Shown in pieces: positions 1 through 11,225 of a stretch of 64,000 bases of DNA (the first letter of the stretch is position 1; every line of letters starts with the position of its first letter). Under the pieces are notes generated by a model. That model made no database searches and had not been told where the DNA came from. It saw only the letters and a program-made list of their open reading frames with translations. The translations under genes and the position numbers were made by a program. The DNA lies in assembly GCA_030765065.1 (NCBI GenBank), contig CM060977.1, forward strand, positions 133,118,295-133,182,294, written 5' to 3'. Origin of the DNA: Deroplatys truncata (taxonomy: Eukaryota; Arthropoda; Insecta; Mantodea; Mantidae).

Positions 1-407
1 GGTTATTAATATTAGTAGAGTTATAAATGGTTTAATGTAAATAATTTAAGCGCTATGTTAAAATACTGTCCACGAGGGAATGTTTTAGCTACAGGAATAG
101 TGCTTTCGAAGGCAGAAAACCTAGTTTTATTACCTCTCTCCGGTCGCAGTGCTATTATTCCTACAGCGAGGGTGTAGAGCCTTTGTCCCATTATTTGATA
201 ATTCGCCGTGACCAAGTGAGTGAGAAGGACAATCTAACGGTACATGTAGGAAAAGCCGCGATTTATATTAAAATTGGACCAATGAGATCCCTGAAAGTTT
301 ATTCGAAATAGTTAGACGCGTCGAGTCGCGCTAAAAATGGACCAATAGGAAAGGAAGCAGCCTCAGAAGCCTGAGACTATAAATGAATCTGTTTGGGGAA
401 ATTTCGG
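1..407. other. Unassigned DNA with two CCAAT-type boxes
   Basis: No gene seen. Two near-identical ggaccaat boxes (about 277 and 340) precede the tandem repeat below. A 64-codon open stretch on the minus strand (21-215) has no recognisable content. Confidence 0.4.
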
Positions 408-712
408 GACAGTTCATGTCATGTGTGGTCAGGGAGAGATGCTGCAGGATGCGTGAGACATCGCGCCAAAAAGGGAATCAAGTCAGCTTTGTAATGTCAG
501 CTTAGTATTGCATTTTATTCGGCAGTTTATGTCATGTGTGGTCAGGGAGAGATGCTGCAGGACGTGTGAGATATCGCGCCAAAAAGGGAATCAAGTCAGC
601 TTTGTAATGTCAGCTTAGTATTGCATTTTATTCGGCAGTTTTGGTAATGTGTGGTCAGGGAGAGATGCTGCAGGATGTGTGAGATATCGCGCCAAAACAG
701 GGAATCAAAATA
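408..712. repeat. 113-bp tandem repeat, about 2.7 units
   Basis: The phrase atgtgtggtcagggagagat starts at 421, 534 and 647, a constant period of 113 bp, with gatatcgcgccaaaa following each time. Units differ by only a few bases. The upstream boundary shares the CCAAT-containing DNA above, so it may be a promoter-region or satellite repeat. Confidence 0.85.
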
Positions 713-1147
713 GTTTTAGCAACACACTTAAGATCCGCTACTCTGAAAGCGACAATAAGAATAGTTATATTTCGTGCCATATCCACGCCAGAGTTTAACA
801 GCGGTGGACAGTATTTTACAGCGGCAATACCAGTTTTGTATACTACGAGTGTTAATTAAATAAAAAGAAACGGCAGTGTCATCTTTTCATAAACAAAGCA
901 AGTCTATGTCTTCCTATATCACCACCCGAGATCTACGTTTTCCTTTACCGAGGATAAGTCCATGCTCCCATATAATTTAAGAAAAATTACTGAGGCTAGC
1001 CGAGGATAAATTGAAGAGAACCAACCCACTGAGAACTTCTGGAAGCAACGGGAGAAGCATCAAGGTAAGCCTAACAACAAACGGATGAGGAGGTGATCGC
1101 CGCAAACTGGCTCCCAAACGTGGGGCTAACAAACGTTAAGATCGCCG
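713..1147. other. Unassigned DNA
   Basis: No recognisable gene or repeat family. A gatcgccgcaaa phrase occurs twice (about 1097 and 1141). Confidence 0.4.
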
Positions 1148-1860
1148 CAAAATACAGTAGCCTTTAAGCACATACATATCTCCTTAATAGCTGGTTGCTA
1201 GGTGCAGCACCATTCCCTTTGCCACAGGTTTTTACTCTTTGCATATCCAAGACAAAAAAATGAATGAGTCCCCATTTGAGAAAATTATTGAAAAATTTAA
1301 GGGAATAACAAGTAATATCGCGAAAATGGTTCACTCAACAAAAAAAATTTATATGACATAAATTGTGTATTTTAACGCGATCTACATTTTTTGTGTAGTA
1401 AAAGTTTGTCTATCTCTTATGGTTTACCAGTTATGCAAAAGTCGTTCACAATAAAGAACACTTTTGGAGACATTCCCAGGAAATTCAAGATATACATTTT
1501 ATTTGTCATAAAAATATCTTAAACATATGATATTTTAATCAAAATCGTTAGAGCCATTTTTGGGAAAATTAAAATTTTCGAAAAATCTTTCATGTAAAGG
1601 GTAATCTGGGGTGGGGGGATTTTCTTGAAAACCTTCATGTCGCATCCTTGGAAGATACTGAACCTAAATACCAAGTTTGGTTTTATCCGACTGTTCGTTT
1701 CTGAGTTATGCTGTTTACACACACACGTGGACATGTTTCCAAAAATGCTATTTTTGGATTCAGGGGGTCTCAAAACATGTATTTCCGTGAAATCTCGGTA
1801 TCGAATTTTTGGGTGGAATACAATACTTCCCCTACTTACTATACGTAGTAGAGAAAGTAA
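1148..1860 (+). repeat. Family A repeat, copy 1, 5' truncated
   Basis: Shares with copies 2, 5, 6 and 11 the order: gttgctaggtgcagc segment, cgcgatctacattttttgtg, ggtttaccagttatgcaaaa, ggggtggggggatttt, (CA)n, and the end tactatacgtagtagagaaagtaa. The first part of the consensus is missing. Open frames inside are by-products of the DNA conservation and I do not call them genes. Confidence 0.85.
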
Positions 1861-2044
1861 AAACACCCTCGGCTACGCTTTGAGGCTGAGTATCTTACCG
1901 GCTTCGGTGGCATTATTCATATGTTGCAGCATTACGTTAGAGCAAGTGTAAGACCTAATGCGGGCAAAAGTGACACAAATGCGGTCAAAAGTATGACAAT
2001 TTACCCCAAAGTTTAACCAACTATTCGACCAGTCAGTGGTAATT

Positions 2045-2255
2045 AACTGTTCTTTCACACAAGCCGTGTGTAGGACAAGGTTGAAAAGGTAGAATTGGAC
2101 TGAAAAATTCGCGAGTCAGTGGGGCAATTTAATATCGTGCCGGCATGTTGCCATAGTTGCTCAGATGGTTAGAGCAATCGCACGGAAAGTGGAAGATCCT
2201 TGTTCAATTCCCGGCTATTGCATTGCATTTATCAGTCTGATTCTACCTTCCATTC
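2045..2255. repeat. tRNA-core repeat, minus fragment joined to plus fragment
   Basis: 2045-2105 is the tail of the repeat on the minus strand (gttctttcacacaagccgtg); 2108-2250 is the plus copy with A-box-like gctcagatggttagagca and B-box-like ttgttcaattcc. The same minus-then-plus arrangement occurs at 10855 and 60870. Confidence 0.75.
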
Positions 2256-2887
2256 AAATTATTGCTTCGGCTAAGCACGTGGAAGATAGATGTTCCCAGA
2301 TGAAATTGGAGCGGGGGTGGGGAGGGACGTGGAATACGGTATTCCGTGTAATGTGGGAGAACTGGCATTCGGTCGTACTAGAGAAAACTGATTTGACTGG
2401 ATGTACTGTTTGTTTAATGAGGAGAGATAATCGAACTTAAGAAAAATAATCAAGATTAAGTAGTGTACAAATGAATTTAAAAAGCTTTAATTCCAGCTAA
2501 CTTCAGCTTCCTTCTGCCAAAAACACACGTATCTGAATAATCTTTGCATAAATACATTTATCGTCTTCTTATTTAAGATTTTGTCAACGTGTAACGTTAC
2601 CTCTGCTTGAGATGTATTGCCAAGATGCTGTGAAAACAGCCACCGAATGTGTGTGTAGTAGGCGTGCAAGACACTCCCCAAGCAGGAAGAAATAAGAAAA
2701 CCTATTGTTCTCCACGTTGCTTGTCCTGCGGTTTCCACTGTAACCGATATCCAGTTTTACACTCACATGGTGAAGGTAGAAGGACGTAACGCTCGACAGC
2801 CTCAATTTACAAGTAAAATTTTCACCACTTTTGTCATAGTATCGTCCATCCAATATGAATACGCTCAATCTGGGGAGAAAAAAAAAT
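2256..2887. other. Unassigned DNA
   Basis: No gene or familiar repeat recognised; ends in the A-rich flank of family A copy 2. Confidence 0.35.
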
Positions 2888-3724
2888 TCTGATGTGTTAC
2901 ACTCACATGACTTTCTCTACTCTTGTACAAACTATTTTTACAAACGCTTATTCTCCATATGCTTCATGTTAATCGAGATGTTAATCTTATTGCTAATTTT
3001 CTTGTAGATGCAAGGGGAATTGGTAGGCTTTAAGCGATAGTCAAATATTTTAAGAGCTGGTTGCTATGTGGAGTAATCCATTCTCTTTGCATTACCAGGA
3101 CAAAAAAAAAATATGAATAACGAATTCCCATTTGAGAAAAAGTATGTCTTGGAAAATTTAAGTAAATAACAAGCAAAATCTCGAAAATGGTTCACTCAAA
3201 AAAAAAAATGTATATGACATAATTTGTGTATTTTAACGCGATCTACATTTTTTATGTAGTAAAATTTTGTCTATCTCTTATGGTTTACCAGTTATGCAAA
3301 AGTCGTTCACAATGAAGAATACTTTTGGAGACATTCCCAGAAAATTCAAGATATACATTTTATTTGTCATGAAAGTATCTTAAATATGACATTTTAATCA
3401 AAATCGTAGAGCCATTTTTGAGGAAATTAAAATTTTCGAAAAATGTTCCATGTAAAGGATAATCTGGGGTGGGGGGATTTTCTTGAAAATCCTCGTGTCG
3501 CATCTCTGGAAGATACTGAACCTAAATACCAAGGTTGGTGTTTATCCGACTGTTCGTTTCTGAGTTATGCTGTTCAGACAGACACACACACGGGCATGTT
3601 TCCAGAAACACTTTTTTTGGATTCAGGAGGCCTCAAAACATGTATTTCCGGTGAAATCTCGCTATCGAATTTTTGGGTGGAACACACTACTTCCCCTACG
3701 TACTATACGTAGTAGAGAAAGTAA
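2888..3724 (+). repeat. Family A repeat, copy 2, full length
   Basis: About 837 bp from tctgatgtgttacactcaca to cgtagtagagaaagtaa, flanked by A-runs. The sequence actttctctact near the left end is repeated inverted near the right end (agtagagaaagt), and the right end has the near-palindrome tactatacgtagta. Confidence 0.88.
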
Positions 3725-3924
3725 AAAGGCTTTACGGTGTCATAGCACCGAGGAAGAATACATAATTCGATAATTTGCGCTGAAACTAATCGTTCATTTG
3801 CCCTGTATAAATTATGTGCTTTGGAACAAGAACAAGGTAAGCGCCATTAGGGCATTTTTCAGAAATTGTCTGCTAATTTATACGTTGGTGGGCTTTTAAA
3901 TATTTAATATATTTATTCTTACAG

Positions 3925-4358
3925 TAAGTAGAAGGATTGCATTCCACCTAAAACTTAGATGTAGAGATTTCACCGGAAGTATGTTTTGAGGCACCATGGA
4001 CCCAAGAAAGCAAGGTGTGTATGTGGTCTGAGAGCAGCATAATCCGAAAAGAAAAGTCGGTTAAATACCAAACTTGGTAGTTTAGTTCAGTATATTCTAA
4101 ACGTGCAACACGAAGATTTTCAAGGAATTCCCTCCACTCTAAACTGCTTTTTACACGAATTTTTTCTCGATATTTTTTATTTTCTCAAAAATGACTATCG
4201 ATTTTGATTAAAATACCATATGTTTAAAATATTTTGATGACAAATAAAATATATATCTTGAATTTTCTGGGAATAACATGTCAAATCCTCTTATTCGCAA
4301 ACAACTTTGTATAGTTCTATAACGGGTAAACCACAAGAAATAGACAAAAATGTACTGC

Positions 4359-4395
<37 letters not shown>

Positions 4396-4440
4396 CTTCT
4401 TTAAAACATACAATTATTTCAAATAAATTTTCTGTGGCAT
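3925..4440 (-). repeat. Family A repeat, copy 3, diverged
   Basis: Reverse orientation; ttgcattccacctaaaa, agatttcaccggaa and gggaataacatgtc segments match the divergent copy 4. Contains an (AT)n tract at 4363-4388. Confidence 0.7.
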
Positions 4441-4448
4441 CAGTCAGT

Positions 4449-4680
4449 CGTCCTCCGTGGACTAGTGGTACCGTGCTAGCCTCTGGTTCCCAAGGTCGCG
4501 GGTTCAAACCCGGGCGTAAAAATCCTTGGCATGGCTTCGTTCGGAAGGGAAGTAAAGCCGATGGTCCCGTGTCGTAGATTTACGGCACGTAAAAGAACCT
4601 CAAGCCTGATAAAGAGGTGTCTGAGCAAAATTACCAGTCTTTCACGCCCAATATAGAATGGGACGCTAAGGACGACAGCA
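4449..4680 (+). repeat. SINE B, tRNA-derived (copy 1, truncated)
   Basis: The 5' head cctccgtggactagtggtac carries an A-box-like motif and gggttcaaaccc a B-box. The body runs through cgtgtcgtagatttacggca to a 3' part ending gggacgctaaggac. A short internal segment and the 3' tail are missing compared with the copy at 39767. It abuts a Tc1 fragment directly. Confidence 0.85.
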
Positions 4681-4977
4681 GTCTGACTTGAATCCTATAG
4701 AACACCTTTGGGATGTTTTGGAACGCCGACTTCGTGCCGGCCTCACCGACCTACACCGATACCTCTCCTCAGTTCCGCACTCCGTGAAGAATGGGCTGCC
4801 ATTCCCTAAGAAATCTTTCAGCACCTGATTGAAAGTATGCATGCGAGAGTGAACGCTGTCATCAAGGCTAAGGGTGGGCCAACACAATATTGACTTCTAG
4901 CATTACCGATGCACGGCGCCACGAACTTGTACGTCATTTTCAGCCAAATGTCCGGATACTTTTGATCACGTAGTGTA
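4681..4977 (+). pseudogene. Tc1-like transposon 3' end with transposase C-terminus
   Basis: Reads [19 protein letters not shown], the C-terminal Tc1 signature with the catalytic glutamate, continuing for about 50 codons. It is followed by the inverted-terminal sequence tgtccggatacttttgatca ending at tagtgta. The proline before DLNPIE is missing, and everything upstream of this motif is absent, so it is a dead 3' remnant. Confidence 0.85.
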
Positions 4978-5132
4978 TACTGAGCCAAAATATACTTTTG
5001 CGACTAAGTACAGGACAAAATAATAACTCGTAATAAGTGAACTACATCACAGTGCGTTATGTTTTTATCATATTTCTACACGCCCAGTGGAAAAACACCG
5101 CGCAACCGGTAATATTGTTCATAAAATACCCC

Positions 5133-5453
5133 TCGGGGTAACTTAAAACAAAGTGTATAAGACAAACCCACACACCGTGGAACAAAATATCTACCAGGAA
5201 ATTTCTCAGCGTGAACTAAGGCGAGTCATGGATAGTTTCCTAAAGAGGTGCCAAAAATGTATGGAAAACGACGGTGGCCAGTTTCAGCATCTCCTTTCGT
5301 AAAGTTGGAAAGTAAAACCTGTAAAAGTAGTTTTAAAAATGATGTATGGTTTCATCCGCGCTTTTCTATGATAGCGGCAGACGGCAATGAGCGCCGAGGA
5401 CGCGGACAGGAAAAACACCGCGCATGCGGTTCGGAGTCTTTTGGCTCACTCTG
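5133..5453 (+). pseudogene. Fold-back mariner family, 3'-end fragment
   Basis: Matches the arms of the elements at 38509 and 54144: end of transposase ([19 protein letters not shown]), then the end sequence with gcggcagacggcaatgagcg, terminating ttggctcactctg next to TA. A further scrap (aaaaacaccgcgca) of the same end lies at 5090-5106 in direct orientation. Confidence 0.75.
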
Positions 5454-5462
5454 TACATTCAC

Positions 5463-6076
5463 CCCTTTTCTGGGGTGTTAATACAAATTAAAACATTACC
5501 GGTATTCAAAGGATCGCATATTATGTTTCTTGGAGAGAAAGGAAGAGAGGAGAAGGGGGAAAGAGAGAAGAATCTGCATAGTTAGCTAAGTAATACGATG
5601 AGTACTGATAGTTTTTCGGTAATTTAATTGAGGTTAACGAAGCTCGAGTTCGAAAGCTCAATTAAATTGCCTGAGCGACTGCCGGGATAAGCAGTCTAAT
5701 TTTGTGAACACAAGGAGATATGCCATCACCTTGGGAAACTAAAATGTACCTAAAGATGGCAGCGAATAGACAAGGTTCGACAGCCGAGGTGGAAGCAACT
5801 CGTCTAGAGATGGTAACCGAATAAATGCCCTACAAGGTTGGAGGCAGCCCCATCACTAATCTAACCCCGCCTAGCTGTCGTAACGCAACCGGGAGACATG
5901 TCATGCACTGTGTATCTTCAAGAAAATAGCCGGCATGATAAAGGGTAGACCGTTTCTAAGCTGGCAAGACCATTTCACCATTCTTGAAGTTAGAATAGGC
6001 CCGATGAGCTAGTCCTTGTTGAAGAAAGGAGAAAATTATAAGAAAGAAGAGAATTATAATGTAAGAACGACACTGT
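5463..6076. other. Unassigned DNA
   Basis: A purine-rich stretch (5530-5570) and a GC-richer segment (5640-5950) without recognisable coding or repeat identity. Confidence 0.35.
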
Positions 6077-6926
6077 TTAACTTTCTCTACCACGTACATA
6101 GTACGTAGAGAAGGTATTGTATTCCACCCAAAAATTCGATACAGAGATTTCACCGGAAATACAGGTTTTGAGGCCCCCTGAATCAAGCATTTTTAGAAAA
6201 AGGTCCGTGTGTGTGTCTTCGAACAACATAGCTCAAACGAAAAGTCTGATAAATACCACACTTGGTATTTAGGTTCAATACCTTCCAAAGATGCGACACG
6301 AAGATTTAAAGAAAATCCCTCCACCCCTACTACCCTTTACATGGAGCATTTTTCGAAAATTTTGATTTTTTTGAAAAATGGCTTACGATTTTTATTAAAA
6401 TATCGTATATTAGAGATATTTACATGGCAAATAAAATGTATATCTTGAATTTCCTGGGAATAGCCTGTGAAGTCCTTTTCATTCGGAAAGTTTTGTATAA
6501 ACTTGTATAACTGTAAACGTTAAGCGATAGACGAAAACGTACCATACAAAAAATGTAGATCTCTTTAAAACACACAATTTGCTTAAGATGTGTTTCTGTG
6601 GCATAAGCCGTTTCTGAGATACTCGTTATTAAAGGTTCGAATTGCTCAATACTTGTCAATCTTTTAGTCTCGATTTTCAGTTGTTTCTCGAGATTGCTTG
6701 GAAACAGTACTGAATTTAAGGCCAATATATACCGTCCAGTTCTGAAACATTTGACTATCGCTGTTCTCTTTGTATCTTATAACGAAATGTGTAATGCGCC
6801 TGTTTTTGCAAAGGTTTATTTGAATTGAAATGTAGTAGATAGAGACATAAGCTTTAGTGAGAATAGTTTGTATATCCCTGATAAAGATAGAGGGTAGAGA
6901 AAGTCATGCGAACGTATCACATCAGA
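6077..6926 (-). repeat. Family A repeat, copy 4, divergent subfamily, full length
   Basis: Begins ttaactttctctac and ends gtatcacatcaga, the reverse of the family ends. The interior is diverged from copies 2 and 5, sharing gcttaagatgtgtttctgtg-type sequence with copy 3 and copy 7. About 850 bp. Confidence 0.82.
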
Positions 6927-7221
6927 TTTCTTTCTTTCTTTCTTTATTTATTTATTTATTTATTTTAGTATAATCACTGAAGTGATTTCGTTGCAAAAAC
7001 TATGATAATTGCTTAAAAATGATTCCATACCACCTTTGTTTCTTTTTGTATTATGCGGCGTTAGAGCTAGTACCGCTTCTTTTACATTTTGAATTCGCAG
7101 ATCATTAAATCCCCCATTTTTACAGTTTGTACCAACGTCAATAGAGGACAGGAAAATGCATGAGAAAGGTTTCCTAGATCCCTAGTCGATTCGAAGCAGA
7201 GGTGATATGAATAAAAAAAAA
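6927..7221. other. Spacer with TTTC/TTTA microsatellite
   Basis: A tttc/ttta tract at 6928-6965, otherwise no feature. Confidence 0.6.
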
Positions 7222-8124
7222 TCTGAAGTGTTACACTCACATGACTTTCTCTACTCTTGTACAAACTATTTTTACAAACGCTTATTCTCCATCTACTTCA
7301 TCTTAATCGAGATAAACATTTGCAGAGTCTATCTTATTGCTAATTTTCTTGTAGATGTAAGGGGAATATACATTTACAAGGGCAATATAGAAATACAGTA
7401 GCCTTTAAGCACATACATAGCTCTTAATAGCTGGTTGCTAGGTGCAGCACCATTCCCTTTCCCACAGATTAATACTCTTTGCATATCCAAGACAAAAAAA
7501 TGAATAACGAATTCCCATTTGAGAAAATAAGTATTTAGAAATTTAAGGGAATAACAAGCAATATCTCGAAAATGGTTCACTCAACAACAAAAATGTATAT
7601 GGCATAAATTGTGTATTTTAACGCGATCTACATTTTTTGTGTAATAAAATTTTGTTTATCTCTTATGGTTTACCAGTTATGCAAAAGTCGTTCACAATGA
7701 AGAACACTTATGGAGACATACCCAGAAAATTCAAGATATACATTTTATTTGTCATAAAAATATCTTAAACACATGATATTTTAATCAAAATCGTTAGAGC
7801 CGTTTTTGAGAAAATTAAAATTATCGAAAAATCTTCCATGTAAAGGGTAATTTGGGGTGGGGGGATTTTCCTGAAAACCTTCGTGTCGCATTCTTGGAAG
7901 ATACTGAACCTAAATACCAAGTTTGGTGTTTATCCGACTGTTCGTTTCTGAGTTATGCTGTTCACAGACAGACACACAGACAGACACACACGGACATGTT
8001 TCCAAAAATGCGTTTTTTGGATTCAGGGGATCTCAAAACACGTATTTCCGGTGAAATCTCGGTATCGATTTTTTGGGTGGAATACAATACTTCCCCTACT
8101 TACTATACGTAGTAGAGAAAGTAA
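7222..8124 (+). repeat. Family A repeat, copy 5, full length
   Basis: From tctgaagtgttacactcaca to cgtagtagagaaagtaa. Contains a short (CA)/(CAGA) tract at 7966-7999 at the site where other copies carry longer CA repeats. Confidence 0.88.
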
Positions 8125-8214
8125 TAAATGTAGGGGAAAAGAACTATTTGCTAGTTTTTGAGTACCATGCTTTAAAACTAAATATTAAGTTCGATTCTGT
8201 TAATGCATCAATCA

Positions 8215-8372
8215 CAACCAACGAGAACAGTAACCAGAACCAGAACGAGAACGAGAAAGTTGAAATACATGTATTCAAATGGGAGCGTTCACAATCGACG
8301 GGAAGCCTTCCCGGATCCCGGGTACGGGAAAGAAGAGTTGCCCAACTTTTAACTTTCTCGTTCTCGTTTCCG
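8215..8372. repeat. Short inverted repeat built on GAGAAC units
   Basis: Left arm cagaacgagaacgagaaagtt (about 8237) is matched inverted by aactttctcgttctcg (about 8350). Related ttcccgttctcg phrases recur at 8932 and 9000. No protein or known element recognised. Confidence 0.6.
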
Positions 8373-9612
8373 GGCACGACATATTAGATCCATATTGTGC
8401 ATATTAGACTCTTTACTCTAAAGATTATTCTAGGCGCCGTGACATGAAACAGCCGCTATTGCTCTCTATAGTCGTAAGCTGGAAACATGAAACTGGAAGA
8501 AATTAGTAGAAAATGTGCTTCCTAACCTCATTCCGACACCCGCAAATCCAGTGAGCGTTGGTTTCTCTGGTGAAAGGGTCATTTGTAGTTTGTTTATATG
8601 CAACTCAAAACTGGCTATTACCTCAAAAACAATGACAAAAGCTACAAAGAACAGCAAAAAACCGGTGAAAATTAAAAAAGAAGAATAAACAACTGTAATG
8701 TATACCATTAAATAAAGGAATGAAAGCTTGGCACAACTAGAGGGATCAGAAATTTAATGGATATGCATTGAAATAATGTTTACTCTATGGAATTTTGACG
8801 TTGGCTAACCTGCGTTATGTGGACTAAATTTGAAGTAGGTGATAAAATATCATTGGTCAGTTAAAAACAAATGAAATCACAATGCGCAAAATCGACTTTC
8901 ACTTTGTGATCGATATAATCATCGATATGCATTCCCGTTCTCGTTACCGGGCTGTTGTGAACCAATATCTTGTATGGTGCAGTGCTGTGGTGCAGTGCTT
9001 CCCGTTCTCGGTGGTTGTGAACCAGCCTTTAGACCGTACATTGGCTGAAGGCCGCTCGCGTGTAATTATCGCAATAACGTAAGCGATGCTGAGAGTTGAT
9101 AGTTGTATATAGAATTTTATTGTTCCAGTAAAGGCATGTTAAAATTGATATATGTTTAAAATGATACTTCGCAGCAGAAAGGGAAGTGGAGGATAAAGTC
9201 GTTAAAGGCTGAAGCGGCTATCATCCGTTAAATTTGAAAGCCGTTACTCAATGATAAGCACGTGCTAAGCGGTGTCATAAAACTGTCAGAAGGTCAGCGA
9301 CACAATTAATGTAGGTTATTGACCGCCATGTGTAAGCTGCCACTATGTTAGTATATTGAGACATAACAAGGTGCAGTTGTGTCATGTTCTCTTAATAGAA
9401 ACGTTGGCAGCCAAAACTCATAGGAAGGCGCTTACATCAGCTGTTGGAAAAGCGGTTCTCGTATGCTGTGCATAATTCCTTTTCTTTTCTTTCCGTTGCC
9501 CACATTTCTGATGTATATTAGTATTTCAATGTTCTCCTTAGTGGTCTGTGGCTGTAGCTGATGGCCATGCCTTCTAATTAGTATATAAAGGAATGCGGTT
9601 TTAATTCGGCCG
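8373..9612. other. Unassigned DNA
   Basis: No gene recognised. Minus-strand open stretches at 8466-8708 and 9432-9668 lack any motif. Confidence 0.35.
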
Positions 9613-9667
9613 GCGCAGTGATGGTTCAGTGGTGGAACAGCATTCGTCCTGGATTCAAGACAATGCA
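9613..9667 (+). repeat. tRNA-Gly-like remnant
   Basis: The sequence gcgcagtgatggttcagtgg followed by tggaacagc resembles the 5' half of tRNA-Gly with its A box, and the end gattcaagacaatgca its 3' end. The middle is shortened (55 nt in total), so it is not a working tRNA. Confidence 0.4.
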
Positions 9668-10100
9668 TTTGATGTCACTTCGTTCTTAAGCTGCGGAATA
9701 ATACTGTATAATTATCACCGTGGCATCTATCATCTTTCTTGTCTAGTACACTCTTGGGCAATTCGCGAGGACACCCACCGATAGCATAGGAAGTTGGACC
9801 TGCCTTCTAAGAGTACGCCATTAACTGTCATGGTGTTTGACAACGAACGAAAATCTAAAATTAAGATAGAAACTCTCTAGTTTAGGTGTGATGCGGAATT
9901 TTCTCCATAGTACTATAGTATTATGTAATATGTCGCGGTATCTTTCGTGTTATCTTATTTGCTGAGCGCCTGTTATTATTTTAGTATTTTGAATTTTGGG
10001 TTCTTTGTCCTCCGGCTAGCTATTATTACTCAGTCGAGCAAATCTCTTAAAAAGGGCGTGTAAACGGAAAGGAGTTGTTACTAAAAGATAACACTGATAA
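9668..10100. other. Unassigned DNA
   Basis: Nothing recognised. Confidence 0.35.
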
Positions 10101-10750
10101 AAGAATTTGTTTTTACACTTTTATTGCCGTCACACTTTATTCATTTCCCATAATTACTCTTGATACACACCAGACTGAAACTGTTATATTTTAGAATGTA
10201 CCTATAATCACTTATTTGCCGCACATTATTAATTCACGTATTTCACATCTTTTAACTAACTTTACAACGCGAGAGATTCTGTTGAACATTGCGACGTGTA
10301 ACGCGTGAATGATTCTCTTAAACTGCGCGATACTTGTCTCTGGCTTCATAATTTATACTCCCTCACCCCGATATGCCTAAACATTATAACAGAGCTGCTA
10401 TTGGTTAATAAAGCGCGCCAACATTAGCGTCTATTTTTATATCCAATCAAAATTACGAACACACATGCTCTAGGGAAAATATTCCCTCCATTTCTAAAGA
10501 AAAGCGCGCTACTCTGACGTCATTTGTTTGTCTCATCTAATTAATAAACAACTCACCCCCTCACTACATTGTTATCCGCTCCTATTGTCAGTTTCAGTGA
10601 GGCCGTGTAAACTTATTTCCTAACAATGCTTATAATTAACAAACATCCCAAATCATTGTCATACAATAATGTTAATTTATACTACAATCACTCTGTCATT
10701 CACAGTGTTGTGATATAAAATACTGCCTCAAATATGGATGAGTAAATCTT
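10101..10750. repeat. Possible repeat with CCAAT boxes, related to 33640-34330
   Basis: AT-rich DNA with two inverted or direct CCAAT boxes (about 10402, 10441) ending ataaaatactgcctcaa. The segment inside the mariner at 33640-34330 has the same order of CCAAT boxes and the same actgcctcaa end. A long terminal repeat or other non-coding element is possible; I cannot decide. Confidence 0.3.
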
Positions 10751-10854
10751 CCAAACTACCGCTTAAAAGCTGCATTAATCTATAATTCTAGAAGTTAAAT
10801 CTTTCATACCTGGTGTTTATACATCTTTTATACCTTTTCATACCCAGTTTATTT

Positions 10855-11225
10855 AATTGTTCTTCCACACAAGACGTATGTAGGACAAGGTTGGAAAGGT
10901 AGAATCAGACGACTGAAAAGTTCAAGCCATAGCCGGGATTTGAACCACAGATCAAATTAATTACATTAATTGACCAAATATAGTTAAACTATGAAGACCG
11001 AGACTTAAACTTCTTACATTGGAAGTCGCCTTTGGGGCATGTCATCTCAGTACAATTTGAGATCTCGTTTTGGCTTACGGGCAAAAATGCGAGTCAGTTG
11101 GAGAATTTAATATGGTACGGGCATGTTCCTAACGGTAGATTTCCGGACGGAAATCGAAGATCCGTGGTTCAAATCCCGGCTAAGGCATTGAATTTTTCAA
11201 TCGTCTGATTCTACCTTTCCAACTT
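10855..11225. repeat. tRNA-core repeat, minus fragment then plus copy
   Basis: 10855-10955 is a minus-strand tail ending inside the B-box-like region. From about 10957 a plus copy starts with the junction attacattaattgacc, runs through aatttgagatctc and gcgagtcagttggagaattt, then a degraded tRNA-like core with gtggttcaaatccc, and ends ctgattctacctttcc. Confidence 0.75.

Noticed and set aside
408..712. CRISPR-like array
   Set aside because: The units are contiguous 113-bp tandem copies without unique spacers, in eukaryotic DNA.
3443..3712. Recurring open frame (GWGDFLEN...[10 protein letters not shown]...) present in family A copies 2, 5, 10 and 11
   Set aside because: It follows the DNA conservation of the repeat, begins and ends at different places in each copy and crosses the microsatellite site; no sign of selection on protein.
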